A stretch of DNA of 64,000 nucleotides from JBEKYD01 sp049509915 (GCA_049509915.1 JBEKZL010000017.1:1-64000), one strand, 5' to 3'. Positions 35,024-44,967 are shown, counted from the first letter of the stretch. Notes: generated by a model from the sequence alone, not told the origin. Numbers and translations are program-made.

Positions 35024-37525
35024 ATGGCTGTCCTACTGCAGGATTTCCGGTATTCGCTGCGCACGCTGCGCAAGTCGCCCGTGTTTCTGGCCGTGGCCGT
35101 GCTTTCCCTCGCGCTGGGCATCGGCGCCAACGCAGCCATCTTCACTCTCATCAACCAGCTCATTTTGCAGCCGCTTCCGGTGAAAAATCCGGAGCAGCTC
35201 ACGATGCTGGCAGGACGCGGCAAACATTACGGCGGCAATAACGGAATGGATAAGCTGTCTTATCCAATGTACCGGGAAATCCGCGACCACAACCAGGTTT
35301 TCAGTGGCATGTTCTGCACCTATCCGAACACTGTGAGCGCGTCGTTTGAGGGCCGCACGGAGCTCATCGGGGTCGATTTTGTTTCCGGTAATTACTTCCC
35401 GGTCTTGGGTATCGGCGCTGCCATCGGCCGGGTGTTCACCGCTTCCGACGATTTGTATCAGGGCGCGCATCCGCTGGCCGTGCTCAGTTACGGCTATTGG
35501 CGGGCGCGTTTCGGCGCGGACCGCGAGATTGTCGGAAAGCAGATCGTGGTGAATGGCCGGGCGCTGACGATTATCGGCGTGAGCCAGGCCGGGTTCGACG
35601 GCGTGGAGCCGGGCCGCGCGCCGCAGATTCGCGTTCCCATGACCATGAAAGATGACCTGCCGCGCGGGGATCACGGCCGCTTGAACGACGACCGCTTTCG
35701 CTGGGTGGAAGTCTTCGGCCGCCTGAAGCCGGGCGTCTCCATTGAGAAAGCGCAAGCGGGACTGCAGCCGCTGTTCCATCGGATTTTGAATCGCGAAGTG
35801 ACGGAGAAGCCGTTCGGCAAGGCTGCGCCGCTGGTCAAACAGGAGTTTCTGAAAATGTGGATGGAGGTGATGCCCGGCTCGAAAGGCCGCTCCAACCTGC
35901 GCCGGACCTACGCGAAGCCGCTGTTCGCGCTGATGGGCGTCGTCGGACTGGTGCTGCTGATCGCGTGTTCCAATCTGGCTAACCTGCTGATCGCGCGCGC
36001 CTCGGCGCGGCAGAAGGAAATCGCCGTGCGATTGGCGCTCGGCGCCGGGCGCGCCAGGCTCGTTCGCCAGCTGCTGGTAGAAAGCCTGGTCCTCGCCGCC
36101 CTTGGCGGGTCTCTGGGAGTAGGTTTGGGAGTCCTGCTGGACCAGGCATTGATCGATTTTCTACCCTCCGGCCACACACCGCTTTCGCTCACTGCCACGC
36201 CGGATTGGGCGGTGCTCTGGTTCACTTTCGCTATTTCGCTCCTCGCCGGCGCGCTTTTCGGATTGGTTCCGGCGTGGCAATCCACGAGGCCGAAACTGGC
36301 GAGCACCCTAAAGGACCAGGCGGGCGCGGTGATCCATGGTGGTTCGGCGGGCTTACGCAAGGCTTTAGTAGTGGCGCAGGTTTCGCTGTCGCTGCTACTC
36401 GTGATCGGCGCCGGTCTGTTCCTTCAGAGTTTGCGCAACCTGAAGACGCTGAATCCCGGCTTCGAGGTCAACCACCTCGTCGCCGTCGCCGTGGACCCCA
36501 CCTTGAGCCGCTACGACCCGAAGTGGACCGTGGATTACTATCGCCGGCTGAGCGACCGGTTGAGCGCGCTCCCCGGCGTGGAGTCTCACACCTTCGCCGA
36601 GGTCCCCGTGCTGGAAGACAACGAGTGGGACAACTGGATCACCATTGAAGGCTATTCGGTAAAACCCGACGAGCGCCCCGATCCGCACATGCAGTATTGC
36701 AGCCCCGGCTTCTTCAAGACGCTCAAAATCCCGGTTCTGCTGGGCCGCGACTTCAACGAACGCGACGTCGCCGGCGCACCCAAAGTGGGAATCGTGAACC
36801 AGAAGTTCGTCAAGCGATATTTTGGAACGGCCAATCCCCTGGGCCGCCACATCGGCTTCGGCATCGACCCGGGGACCAAGACGGATATCGAGATCGTCGG
36901 CGTGGTGGGAGACACGAAATACGAGAACATGCGCGAAGAGATTCCCTACGAACTGTACGTTCCCGACACGCAGAAGGGATTTGCGGACGGGGAGACGGTT
37001 TATGTGCGCGCGCAGGGCGACCCCACGCGCCTGTTCCACGCGCTGCACGAGGCGGTGGTGGGAGTCGATGCCAGCGTGCCGATGCATGACATGCGCACGC
37101 TCGACGACCAGCTGGAGATCTCGCTGCTCACCGAGCGGCTGCTGGCCGCGCTTTCGAGCGTGTTCGGATGCCTGGCCACACTGCTGGCCGCGCTGGGCCT
37201 CTATGGCGTGATGGCGTTCATGGTGGCGCGGCGTACGCGCGAGATCGGCATCCGCATGGCGCTGGGCGCGGGGCGAAGCTCGGTGATGTGGATGGTGCTG
37301 CGCGAGACGCTGACGCTGGCGGCCATCGGCGTGGCCATAGGTCTAGCCGGTGCCTATGCAGTTACGCGGCTGATTCAAGCGCAGTTATTCGGAGTGGAGC
37401 CGACCGACCTGCTCACGCTGGCCGCAGCATCGCTTGGTATCGCGGCGGTGACGGCGCTGGCGGGCTATATCCCGGCGCGGCGGGCCACCGCGATCGACCC
37501 CATGAACGCCTTGCGCTGGGAGTAG
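35024..37525 (+). CDS. ADOP-type ABC transporter permease (MacB/FtsX-like)
   Basis: 833 residues. The first membrane segment (FLAVAVLSLALGIGANAAIF) is preceded by a short cytosolic lead, followed by a large periplasmic MacB-like domain (about 50-280). Then come three membrane segments around GVVGLVLLIACSNLANLLIA and the FtsX coupling motif RQKEIAVRLALGAGRARLVR. This unit is repeated in the second half (REIGIRMALGAGRSSVMWMV), giving the duplicated layout of Acidobacterial Duplicated Orphan Permeases. There is no ATPase gene next to it, hence orphan. TATATC at 35013-35018 suggests a leaderless mRNA. Confidence 0.92.
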   Translation: MAVLLQDFRYSLRTLRKSPVFLAVAVLSLALGIGANAAIFTLINQLILQPLPVKNPEQLTMLAGRGKHYGGNNGMDKLSYPMYREIRDHNQVFSGMFCTYPNTVSASFEGRTELIGVDFVSGNYFPVLGIGAAIGRVFTASDDLYQGAHPLAVLSYGYWRARFGADREIVGKQIVVNGRALTIIGVSQAGFDGVEPGRAPQIRVPMTMKDDLPRGDHGRLNDDRFRWVEVFGRLKPGVSIEKAQAGLQPLFHRILNREVTEKPFGKAAPLVKQEFLKMWMEVMPGSKGRSNLRRTYAKPLFALMGVVGLVLLIACSNLANLLIARASARQKEIAVRLALGAGRARLVRQLLVESLVLAALGGSLGVGLGVLLDQALIDFLPSGHTPLSLTATPDWAVLWFTFAISLLAGALFGLVPAWQSTRPKLASTLKDQAGAVIHGGSAGLRKALVVAQVSLSLLLVIGAGLFLQSLRNLKTLNPGFEVNHLVAVAVDPTLSRYDPKWTVDYYRRLSDRLSALPGVESHTFAEVPVLEDNEWDNWITIEGYSVKPDERPDPHMQYCSPGFFKTLKIPVLLGRDFNERDVAGAPKVGIVNQKFVKRYFGTANPLGRHIGFGIDPGTKTDIEIVGVVGDTKYENMREEIPYELYVPDTQKGFADGETVYVRAQGDPTRLFHALHEAVVGVDASVPMHDMRTLDDQLEISLLTERLLAALSSVFGCLATLLAALGLYGVMAFMVARRTREIGIRMALGAGRSSVMWMVLRETLTLAAIGVAIGLAGAYAVTRLIQAQLFGVEPTDLLTLAAASLGIAAVTALAGYIPARRATAIDPMNALRWE

Positions 37526-37836
37526 CGCCGTCCCCCGGGGCGCATATGGCCAACAGCTTACGCTGTCTGTCGTACTTGAGATGGTATGACATTGTCCCTC
37601 TCGATGAGCCACTCGCCCGCGCCTGCGGACGAATCTCGGAACTCCTGAAGGTGTGGAATTTGCGGCAGGCCGGGTTCTGTAGTTTGTGGGGCAGGCCCTC
37701 GGGCTGCGGCGGCCTTCCAGTCCGCCCCGCCGCAGCGCACCATCCAGACCTTGTCCTGAAAGGGGTGCCTCCGCAACACCGGCATTGCCGAGCGGAAGCG
37801 CGGCAATGGTATCCTACGACCGCAGGGGACGAACTG
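37526..37836. repeat. Repeat-bearing spacer upstream of the CheB hybrid gene
   Basis: No gene. A copy of the dispersed repeat (gtggggcaggccctcgg) at 37686-37735 is followed by about 45 bp also similar to 29630-29680. The lead-in (ggaactcctgaa at 37638) resembles 61665. TATCCT at 37810-37815 is a weak -10 candidate for the downstream gene. Confidence 0.6.
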
Positions 37837-40800
37837 ATGGCTGGCGATGTCATTGAGCCCGAAGGTGATTCGGCAGGAGAGTCCGCAGGTGATAAACCGC
37901 ACGGCAGCTTCCCTATTGTTGGAATTGGCGGCTCCGCGGGGGCTCTGGAGGCCACACGCGACCTGCTCAGGAACATCCCCGCGGACACGGGAATGGGGTT
38001 CGTCTATATCCAGCACCTCGATCCAACACGCAAGAGCATTCTCGTCGAGATCTTTTCCAGAGAGACCAGTATGCCGGTTGTGGAGGCAACCGAAGGCCTC
38101 AAGGTGAGTCCCGATCACGTCTATATCCTGCCTCCCAACCGGACAATGATCATCTCCGGCGGGGTGTTGCGGCTAGCCGAGCGGCTGCTACCCGCGGGCC
38201 TGCATTTTCCAATTGACGAGTTCCTTCGTTCCCTGGCTGACGATCAGGGCACTTGTGGCATCGCGGTCGTACTTTCCGGAGCGTCCTCCGATGGCGCACT
38301 TGGCTTGCAGGCTGTGAAGCAAAGCGGCGGGATCACCTTCGCACAGGACGACTCCGCCAAGCACGCCACCATGCCGCATCACGCCATCAACACCGGTGCG
38401 GTCGATTTTGTGCTCCCACCGCGCGGCATAGGGAAGGAACTGGCGCGGATCGCCCGGCATCCGTACGTCCAGAATGACCCCGAGGAGTTGATGGAAGTGT
38501 TTCCGCCGGGGACGGAGCGGTTCCATCAGGATATCCTGGCGGCGCTGCACGCCGCGAAGGGTACGGACTTCTCCTCCTATCGGCCCACAACCCTGAAACG
38601 GCGAATCGCGCGGCGCATGGCCTTGCGCCATACCGAGCGGATCGAAGACTATGCCAGCCTCGTAAACGAAGACAAGGAAGAGTTGGATGCGCTCTTCAAC
38701 GAAGTGCTGATCAAGGTGACCAGTTTCTTTCGAGATCCTGAAACCTTCGCGGCACTCGTAGAGCAACTGCTGTCTCCGCTGGTGAAGGAACGGCCACGTG
38801 ACCAGCAGATCCGGGTCTGGGTCCCGGCATGCTCCACCGGGGAGGAGGCGTATTCGCTGGCGATGGCTCTGGTGGAAGCGTTTGGCGCCCCCGGGGGGGG
38901 GGGGGAATACCCGATACAGATCTTCGGCACGGACGTGAGCGAGCGGGCGATCACCCGCGCACGCGCCGGGGTGTTCGTCGAGAACATCTCAATGGACGTA
39001 AGTGCCGAGCGGCTGGAACGTTTTTTTCGGAAGACTGACGACCATTACCGGATTATCAAGCCCATCCGCGACCTGTGCGTCTTTGCGAGACATGACATAA
39101 CCAGGGATCCTCCGTTTTCCAACCTCGACCTGGTCACTTGCCGGAACCTGCTCATTTACATGTCCCCCGAGCTGCAGGGACGAGTGCTCGACAGGCTGCA
39201 CTACGCGCTAAAACCCGGCGGTTACCTCGTGCTCGGCTCCTCTGAGTCACTGTTCAAATACCAGGAAATGTTTTCGGTCATCGACGCCAAGCATCGGTTC
39301 TTTTCCAAGATCGGCGGCTCGGGGAACCATATGGCTCCGGGTAAAGCCAGACTTCCGGCCGGTCGAGAGCGGCCCGAGTACAAGAGTGGCTCTGCTTCCG
39401 ACTCTGAGATGATTGCCGAGGCCGACCGGGTGCTGTTTGCTCGCGATGGCCATTCCGGCGTGCTGATTCAAGGGTCCGGCCGAATCCTTCAGTTTCGAGG
39501 AGACACCAGCCGCTATCTTGCGCCGGTGAGTGGCCCGGCGAGTTTCGATCTGTTGAAAATGGCGCGGCCCGAACTGCGGTTGCCGATGCAAGCGGCGCTG
39601 CAGAAAGCCAGGGAAACGGGACAACCAGTGGGCACCGGTGAGATTCAGGTCCGCTCCGAAGGCGGCTATGACCAAACGAGCATCGATGTCATTCCCATCA
39701 ACCTACCCGGCGCAGGCCACCATTATCTGGTTCTGTTTGAGGCTGTGCAATCCGATCGCGGGGACATAACGGCGGAGCGGCACGGGGACCGGCGCGAGGT
39801 TGTCCGCCTGCAGCAGCAACTGGCTGCCACCACCGAGTACCTGAACTCGATGATCGAAGAGCTCAAGGGCGCGCACGAAGAAGTGCTCTCCAACAACGAA
39901 GAACTTCAGAGTGTCAATGAGGAGATCGAGACTGGAAAGGAAGAACTGCAATCGTCCAACGAAGAGTTGATTACGGTGAACGAGCAACTGCAGGCCAGTG
40001 ATGCCGGGTTGACTCAAGCCAATACGGACCTGCGCAATCTGCTGTCCAACATTGAGATGCCAATTGTCGTGCTGGGCCCTCACGCGGAAATTCGGATGTT
40101 CACACCCTCGGCGCGGAGGCTGTTCAATTTTCTCGCCTCCGACATCGGCCGGCCGCTCGCCCACGTACGCTCGAACCTGGAATTCGAGAAGCTTCACCAG
40201 TTCGTCGATGAAACCGTCGCCAGCGGCGCCATGCGCGAGACGGAGACGCGAGACCGCGACGGAAACTGGTATCTGCTGCGGATCACGCCGTCCCGAGATG
40301 AACGCGACCAGGTGGAGGGCGCCATCCTTACGTTGGTGGACATCGGCAACCGGAAGCGCGTCGAGGAAGAGCGCGAGAAGTTGCTTGCGACGATTCAAGG
40401 GGAGCGCGCCCAATTGGAAATGGTGATCCAGTGCATGCCGTCGGCGGTGATCGTAGCCGAAGCTCCTTCGGGGAAGATCATCCTGGCTAATGGTCAGGTG
40501 CAGAGGGTCTTGGGCGGTTCCGCGCTCGCAGTGGGCGACCCGGTGGACCGAATTCATGTGGAAGGATTTCACGCGGACGGCACCGCATATCGACCGGAGG
40601 AATGGCCGCTCAAACGCGCCCTGAAGACCGGTGAAATCGTCGCCGATGAGACCATCGCGATTCTGCGGGAAAACGCGCGGATATTGGTGCGGGCAAGCGC
40701 CGCCCCCATTCGAGACCATGCCGGGAATATCGTGTTTGCCGTCGTGACCTACGAAGAAATTTCCGATGTGCAAGCGCTTCGTGAGAGATTGGCGCAAACC

Positions 40801-41934
40801 GAAAAACTGGCCCAATCGCAAAGGCTCGAAACCATAGGCCGGCTGGCAGGTGGGGTGGCGCACGATTTCAACAACCTGCTTACCGTCATTATTGGCTATA
40901 CGCAGTTCGTACTAGACGACAACGCACTCAGCTCGCATTTGCGTGACCAGTTGGGTGTTGTTGTGGAAACAGCTAACCGCGCCGCGGCACTCACGAGTCA
41001 ACTCCTGGCTTTTAGCCGCCGCCAGACTATCCAACGGCGCGTGCTCGACCTGAACCAGGTTATAGCAACCACAACGAACGTATTGCGGCGGTTAATCGGC
41101 GAGCACATCGAACTGCGGACGGGCCTCAACGCTGAGGCGTGCCCGGTCGATGCCGACGCCGGGCAAATTGAGCAGATCATCATGAATCTGGTCACAAACG
41201 CGCGGGATGCACTGCAGGGCGGCGGCACGATCACAATAGAAACCGGTCTGGTGGATCTGGCGCCCAGTGAGGAGCGCAGCGGGGGACGGTATGTCCTGCT
41301 GGCAATCACGGATACGGGAATTGGCATGGACGAAGAAACCCGGATCCATATCTTCGAACCTTTTTATACGACCAAGGGGTTCGGGAAAGGCAGCGGCCTG
41401 GGTCTTGCCAGTGTTTACGGTATTATCAAACAGCACAAGGGCGACATTCGCGTGGAAAGCGAATCGGGCAGGGGAACGCGGTTTGAGATATTTCTGCCCT
41501 GCGCCGAAAAGGTGGCCGAGACGGAGGCGCCGGAACCCAGCGGCCGGGTGCACGGCTCGGAGACCGTTCTGGTCGTGGAAGATGAAGAGGGGGTTCGTTT
41601 TTTGGTTCGCCGGAGTCTTGAGACGCTGGGCTACAGGGTCCTGGTGGCCCGCAACGGCCGGGACGCCTTGCGCGTATATCAGGAGCATGGCGGCGTCATC
41701 AGTCTGGTGGTCACCGACGTAGTGATGCCGGAGATGCACGGACAGGAGTTGGCGACCCGCCTGAAACGTATGCAGCCCGGACTCAAGGTGATCTATATGT
41801 CAGGCTATCCAGCGGACGCTATCGGCCAATTTGGCGTCGTGGATACCGATTCCCACTTTCTTGGAAAGCCGTTCACGTCGACCGCTCTGGCGCAAAAAGT
41901 TCGCGAGGCGCTCGATCTCCGATCCCGTGATTGA
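37837..41934 (+). CDS. CheB-CheR-PAS-histidine kinase-receiver hybrid
   Basis: 1365 residues from MAGDVIEPEGDSAGESAGDK; the frame is open further upstream but overlaps the ADOP gene and a repeat. A CheB methylesterase domain (about 25-210: IVGIGGSAGALEA, YIQHLDPTR, LSGASSDGALGLQ) is followed by a CheR methyltransferase (about 215-500: TSFFRDPETF, WVPACSTGEEAYSLAMAL). Then a long coiled coil (EELQSVNEEIETGKEELQSS), two PAS-like domains, a histidine kinase (HDFNNLL with His about 1009, NLVTNARDA, GSGLGLASVYGII) and a receiver (Asp about 1294 in VVTDVVMPEM). It probably links methylation-like chemistry to a phosphorelay. A 13-G run at 38893-38905 lies in the CheR part. Confidence 0.9.
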   Translation: MAGDVIEPEGDSAGESAGDKPHGSFPIVGIGGSAGALEATRDLLRNIPADTGMGFVYIQHLDPTRKSILVEIFSRETSMPVVEATEGLKVSPDHVYILPPNRTMIISGGVLRLAERLLPAGLHFPIDEFLRSLADDQGTCGIAVVLSGASSDGALGLQAVKQSGGITFAQDDSAKHATMPHHAINTGAVDFVLPPRGIGKELARIARHPYVQNDPEELMEVFPPGTERFHQDILAALHAAKGTDFSSYRPTTLKRRIARRMALRHTERIEDYASLVNEDKEELDALFNEVLIKVTSFFRDPETFAALVEQLLSPLVKERPRDQQIRVWVPACSTGEEAYSLAMALVEAFGAPGGGGEYPIQIFGTDVSERAITRARAGVFVENISMDVSAERLERFFRKTDDHYRIIKPIRDLCVFARHDITRDPPFSNLDLVTCRNLLIYMSPELQGRVLDRLHYALKPGGYLVLGSSESLFKYQEMFSVIDAKHRFFSKIGGSGNHMAPGKARLPAGRERPEYKSGSASDSEMIAEADRVLFARDGHSGVLIQGSGRILQFRGDTSRYLAPVSGPASFDLLKMARPELRLPMQAALQKARETGQPVGTGEIQVRSEGGYDQTSIDVIPINLPGAGHHYLVLFEAVQSDRGDITAERHGDRREVVRLQQQLAATTEYLNSMIEELKGAHEEVLSNNEELQSVNEEIETGKEELQSSNEELITVNEQLQASDAGLTQANTDLRNLLSNIEMPIVVLGPHAEIRMFTPSARRLFNFLASDIGRPLAHVRSNLEFEKLHQFVDETVASGAMRETETRDRDGNWYLLRITPSRDERDQVEGAILTLVDIGNRKRVEEEREKLLATIQGERAQLEMVIQCMPSAVIVAEAPSGKIILANGQVQRVLGGSALAVGDPVDRIHVEGFHADGTAYRPEEWPLKRALKTGEIVADETIAILRENARILVRASAAPIRDHAGNIVFAVVTYEEISDVQALRERLAQTEKLAQSQRLETIGRLAGGVAHDFNNLLTVIIGYTQFVLDDNALSSHLRDQLGVVVETANRAAALTSQLLAFSRRQTIQRRVLDLNQVIATTTNVLRRLIGEHIELRTGLNAEACPVDADAGQIEQIIMNLVTNARDALQGGGTITIETGLVDLAPSEERSGGRYVLLAITDTGIGMDEETRIHIFEPFYTTKGFGKGSGLGLASVYGIIKQHKGDIRVESESGRGTRFEIFLPCAEKVAETEAPEPSGRVHGSETVLVVEDEEGVRFLVRRSLETLGYRVLVARNGRDALRVYQEHGGVISLVVTDVVMPEMHGQELATRLKRMQPGLKVIYMSGYPADAIGQFGVVDTDSHFLGKPFTSTALAQKVREALDLRSRD
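38893..38905 (+). repeat. Poly-G tract (13 G) inside the CheB-CheR hybrid gene
   Basis: Thirteen consecutive G follow five C. In the present length the frame reads GAPGGGGEYPIQIFGTD and stays open, with the tract at about residues 353-357. Any change not divisible by three would truncate the protein after the CheR SAM-binding motif. Confidence 0.9.
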
Positions 41935-42499
41935 CCGTGTAGGCCGACCCCGAACAGTGGGCCCGAAGCCGAATCATCGACTCCCCTTTGGAGGCTCTTG
42001 TCGACTGGTTCGCCGGGCGATTCAGTGTTGATGCTCCTCCCGCTGGCGCACCGCTTCATCGCCCTCGCTCGATTCGCCGAGGCGTCGTAATCCCGTCCCT
42101 CAACCCACTTGGCTGGAACGCATAAGTCGCCGAAGTGGCCGGAAAGGCCCGCTTTCGGGAGCATGGCGCGCCGATTAATCCTGGCAAACGCCCCCGGCAC
42201 GGCCGCCAGTCCGATTAAGAACATCCATCCCATTATCAATTACTTACCGACCATCCCCAGCCAAACCACCCCCTGATCCCCCAAGTCACATCCCCCGCCT
42301 AAAAGTCTGCCCAATCCCTCCAACTACTTACAGCCCAACCCGGCCCTCTCGAAGCTGTTCGGAAAGGCGGCCTGACCCCTAACGCGCACTTCTCACCGCC
42401 GCGAGCCACCATGGCGCAGGCATTCGCGCCTGGCGGCGCTGGCCGCTCCACCGTTTCGATTCAGGACCGCGCGGCCTTAAGATAGGTATAGGCATTATT
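41935..42499. other. 565-bp gene-free region
   Basis: No convincing coding frame on either strand. 42240-42350 is strongly C-rich and G-poor on the plus strand, unlike its surroundings. TATAGG at 42487-42492 lies 7 nt before the fumarase ATG. An RNA gene cannot be excluded. Confidence 0.4.
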
Positions 42500-44017
42500 A
42501 TGGAATTTCTTACTAATAGTCTGCTCGAACTGATCACACAGACCTCGACCAATCTGCCGCCCGACGTGCGCGCCGCCATGTCCATCGCGGCCCAGGGCGA
42601 AACGCCCCGGACGCAGTCGGCACAGGCGCTCGACATCATTCTCTCCAACGTGGATATGGCCAACGACGACGAAGGTCCCATTTGCCAGGACACCGGCATG
42701 CCGACGTTCGTGGTCCATACGCCGGTGGGCGTCAACCAGATCGCCATCGCGAAAGCCATTCGCGCAGCCGTTGCCGAAGCCACGCGCCGCGGCAAATTGC
42801 GCCCCAATTCGGTGGATTCGCTGACCGGGAAAAACAGCGGCGACAACCTGGGCACGGAAACGCCGGTCATTCACTTCGAGCAGTGGGAGGAAGACGAGAT
42901 CGAGGTGAAGCTGATCCTGAAAGGCGGCGGCTGCGAGAACAAGAACATTCAATATTCGGTGCCCTGCAACCTGGATCATATGGGCCGCGCCGACCGCAAT
43001 CTGGAGGGCGTACGCAAGTGCATTCTGCACGCGGTCTGGCAGGCGCAGGGGCAAGGTTGCGCACCCGGCGCGCTGGGGGTGTGTATCGGCAGCGATCGCG
43101 CCCACGGCTACGACTTGGCCAAAGGACAATTGTTTCGAACTCTGGACGATACCAATCCCAATCCGGCTCTGGCCAAGCTGGAAGCCGACATCATGGAGGA
43201 AGCCAACCGCCTGGGAGTGGGCGCGATGGGCTTCGGCGGCAAAGCTTCGCTGATCGGCTGCAAGATTACCGCCGCCAACCGCCTGCCCGCCAGTTTCTTC
43301 GTCTCGGTGGCATACGATTGCTGGGCCTTTCGCCGCCTCGGCGTGCGGCTGGACGTGGCCAGCGGCGCCATCACCCGATGGTTGTACCGCGACCCGGCGC
43401 GCCAGGTGGAACGCATGGCGCGGGGCGAGGGCTTCCCGCTGAGTGGCCGCGAGGTGGTGCTGACGCCGCCTCTCACCGAAGCCCAGGTGCGCGCACTGAA
43501 GGTGGGCGACGTGGTGCTGATTACGGGCGAGATGTTCACCGGCCGCGATAACGTGCATGCCTACCTGATGAAGAACCCGCCGCCAGTGGACCTGAACGGC
43601 ACCGTGCTCTACCATTGCGGGCCGGTGATGCTCCAGGAAGGCGGCGAATGGAAAGTGAAAGCCGCCGGACCCACCACCAGCATCCGCGAAGAACCCTACC
43701 AGGCCGACGTAATCGAACGTTTCGGCGTCCGCGCCGTGATCGGCAAGGGCGGCATGGGGCCAAAGACTCTGGCGGCGCTCAAAGAATACGGCGCGGTCTA
43801 TCTGAACGGCATCGGCGGCGCGGCGCAATACTACGCCCGCACGGTGGAGAAAGTTCTGGGCGTGTACCTCACCGAGTTCGGCATTCCGGAATCGATGTGG
43901 CACCTGCGGGTCAAGGACTTCGCCGCCATCGTGACCATGGACGCCCACGGCCACAGCCTTCATGCCGACGTGGAAGCCGCCACGGGCGCGGCTCTGGAAG
44001 AGCTGCAAAAGGCGTAG
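42500..44017 (+). CDS. Fumarate hydratase, class I (iron-sulfur)
   Basis: 505 residues, alpha and beta parts in one chain. The enzyme interconverts fumarate and malate using a [4Fe-4S] cluster. Likely cluster ligands are Cys in EGPICQDTGMPTF, KGGGCENKNIQYSVP and the GCKIT segment. The beta part carries LNGTVLYHCGPVM and FGVRAVIGKGGMGPKTL. The sequence also fits L-tartrate dehydratase, a close relative, but the single-chain fumarase reading is preferred. It is monocistronic. Confidence 0.9.
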   Translation: MEFLTNSLLELITQTSTNLPPDVRAAMSIAAQGETPRTQSAQALDIILSNVDMANDDEGPICQDTGMPTFVVHTPVGVNQIAIAKAIRAAVAEATRRGKLRPNSVDSLTGKNSGDNLGTETPVIHFEQWEEDEIEVKLILKGGGCENKNIQYSVPCNLDHMGRADRNLEGVRKCILHAVWQAQGQGCAPGALGVCIGSDRAHGYDLAKGQLFRTLDDTNPNPALAKLEADIMEEANRLGVGAMGFGGKASLIGCKITAANRLPASFFVSVAYDCWAFRRLGVRLDVASGAITRWLYRDPARQVERMARGEGFPLSGREVVLTPPLTEAQVRALKVGDVVLITGEMFTGRDNVHAYLMKNPPPVDLNGTVLYHCGPVMLQEGGEWKVKAAGPTTSIREEPYQADVIERFGVRAVIGKGGMGPKTLAALKEYGAVYLNGIGGAAQYYARTVEKVLGVYLTEFGIPESMWHLRVKDFAAIVTMDAHGHSLHADVEAATGAALEELQKA

Positions 44018-44062
44018 AGCTGCATCGTGGGCAGACTGGTTCTTGGGCGGTCTGCCCTGCGA

Positions 44063-44446
44063 TTATCCCGCTTGGGTTAAACCCTTGTTACCCTTCCGCC
44101 CGGCCTGCAATTCGGCCTGACGCTTCTTCGGCAGCCTGGCCAGCACCAAACCGTAAGACTCGCGGAGCAACTCCCGAATCTCCGCCCTGGGCAGCGCGTC
44201 TTCGCTTTCGAGCGCCACCCAGTGCGCCCGCGCCAGATAAGGGGCTGGGATTATGCCCGGACGATCTGTCAATTCGGCGAATCGCTCGGGCGTACATTTG
44301 AACGATAGGCAGACCGGCGCCGGCTCCATGGGCGCGGCCGCGAACATTTTGCCGCCGATCTTGAACACCAGGTCCGCGCCCCACTGCACCTGCTCGGTCG
44401 AGTGCGGCAAACCCATGCACACCCGCCGGATCCACTCTACGTCCAT
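44063..44446 (-). CDS. YjbR/MmcQ-family DNA-binding-like protein
   Basis: 127 residues from ATG 44446 behind GGAGG. The sequence MDVEWIRRVCMGLPHSTEQV QWG followed by FKIGGKMFAA and FAELTDRPGIIPAPYLARAH WV is the pattern of the YjbR (CyaY-like fold) family. Members are predicted DNA-binding but their role is poorly defined. The start overlaps the upstream gene by 10 bp, so both are co-expressed. Confidence 0.88.
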   Translation of the reverse strand: MDVEWIRRVCMGLPHSTEQVQWGADLVFKIGGKMFAAAPMEPAPVCLSFKCTPERFAELTDRPGIIPAPYLARAHWVALESEDALPRAEIRELLRESYGLVLARLPKKRQAELQAGRKGNKGLTQAG

Positions 44447-44967
44447 GCTACCTCCACCTTTCGAGAACAGTCGATGGCCCGACCCTCGCGCAACGCGGTC
44501 TCCAGCAGCCAACCGGCGTCCACCGCCGCCGGCCCGCGCCGCGAGCGAACCGGCCCGGAACCTGGGAGAGAGATAACCAGCGTCGCGGCGGCGCCGCAGA
44601 TGACGGTGGCCTCCTCGGCCCCGGCGCGTTGCTCGTAGCTGGCGACGAATCCGGGGTAGCGGAAGGTGGCAGTGAGGTTCGCCGGACCTCCCGGCGGGCT
44701 TGCCTGCGCACTGACCCAAACCGGCGCGGCGTCATCGAAAGCGAACTGTACGCAATCGATCCGATCGAGTAAGCGGCGGCGGGAGGCTCCCCCCACAACG
44801 CTGCGGCAAAAAACAATCCGGCCCAGTTGTCCGGCGCGCACTATTTCCCGTGCCCTCCGCCACACCAGGCCCGCGCGGACGAGTGTCGCGGCATTTCCCC
44901 GGAGTGGAAGCGAGGCGCCGGCGGCAGCCAGCAGAAAGGATCTGCGATCCAACCGTTGCTCCCTCAT
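44437..44967 (-). CDS. Tat-signal protein resembling the C-terminal part of Gfo/Idh/MocA oxidoreductases
   Basis: 176 residues from MREQRLDRRSFLLAAAGASL, a twin-arginine signal (RRSFLLAAAG). After WRRAREIVRAGQLGRIVFCR the chain continues with a beta-rich domain reminiscent of the Gfo/Idh/MocA C-terminal dimer domain (LTATFRYPGFVASYEQRAGA). The NAD-binding Rossmann domain is missing, so it is not an active dehydrogenase of that class. It may be a relic or a binding module. It is translationally coupled to the YjbR gene. Confidence 0.5.
   Translation of the reverse strand: MREQRLDRRSFLLAAAGASLPLRGNAATLVRAGLVWRRAREIVRAGQLGRIVFCRSVVGGASRRRLLDRIDCVQFAFDDAAPVWVSAQASPPGGPANLTATFRYPGFVASYEQRAGAEEATVICGAAATLVISLPGSGPVRSRRGPAAVDAGWLLETALREGRAIDCSRKVEVAWT

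Noticed and set aside
37168..37836. N-terminal extension of the CheB hybrid by 223 codons
   Set aside because: It overlaps the ADOP gene and a repeat and has no domain; the ATG at 37837 begins at the natural CheB lead.
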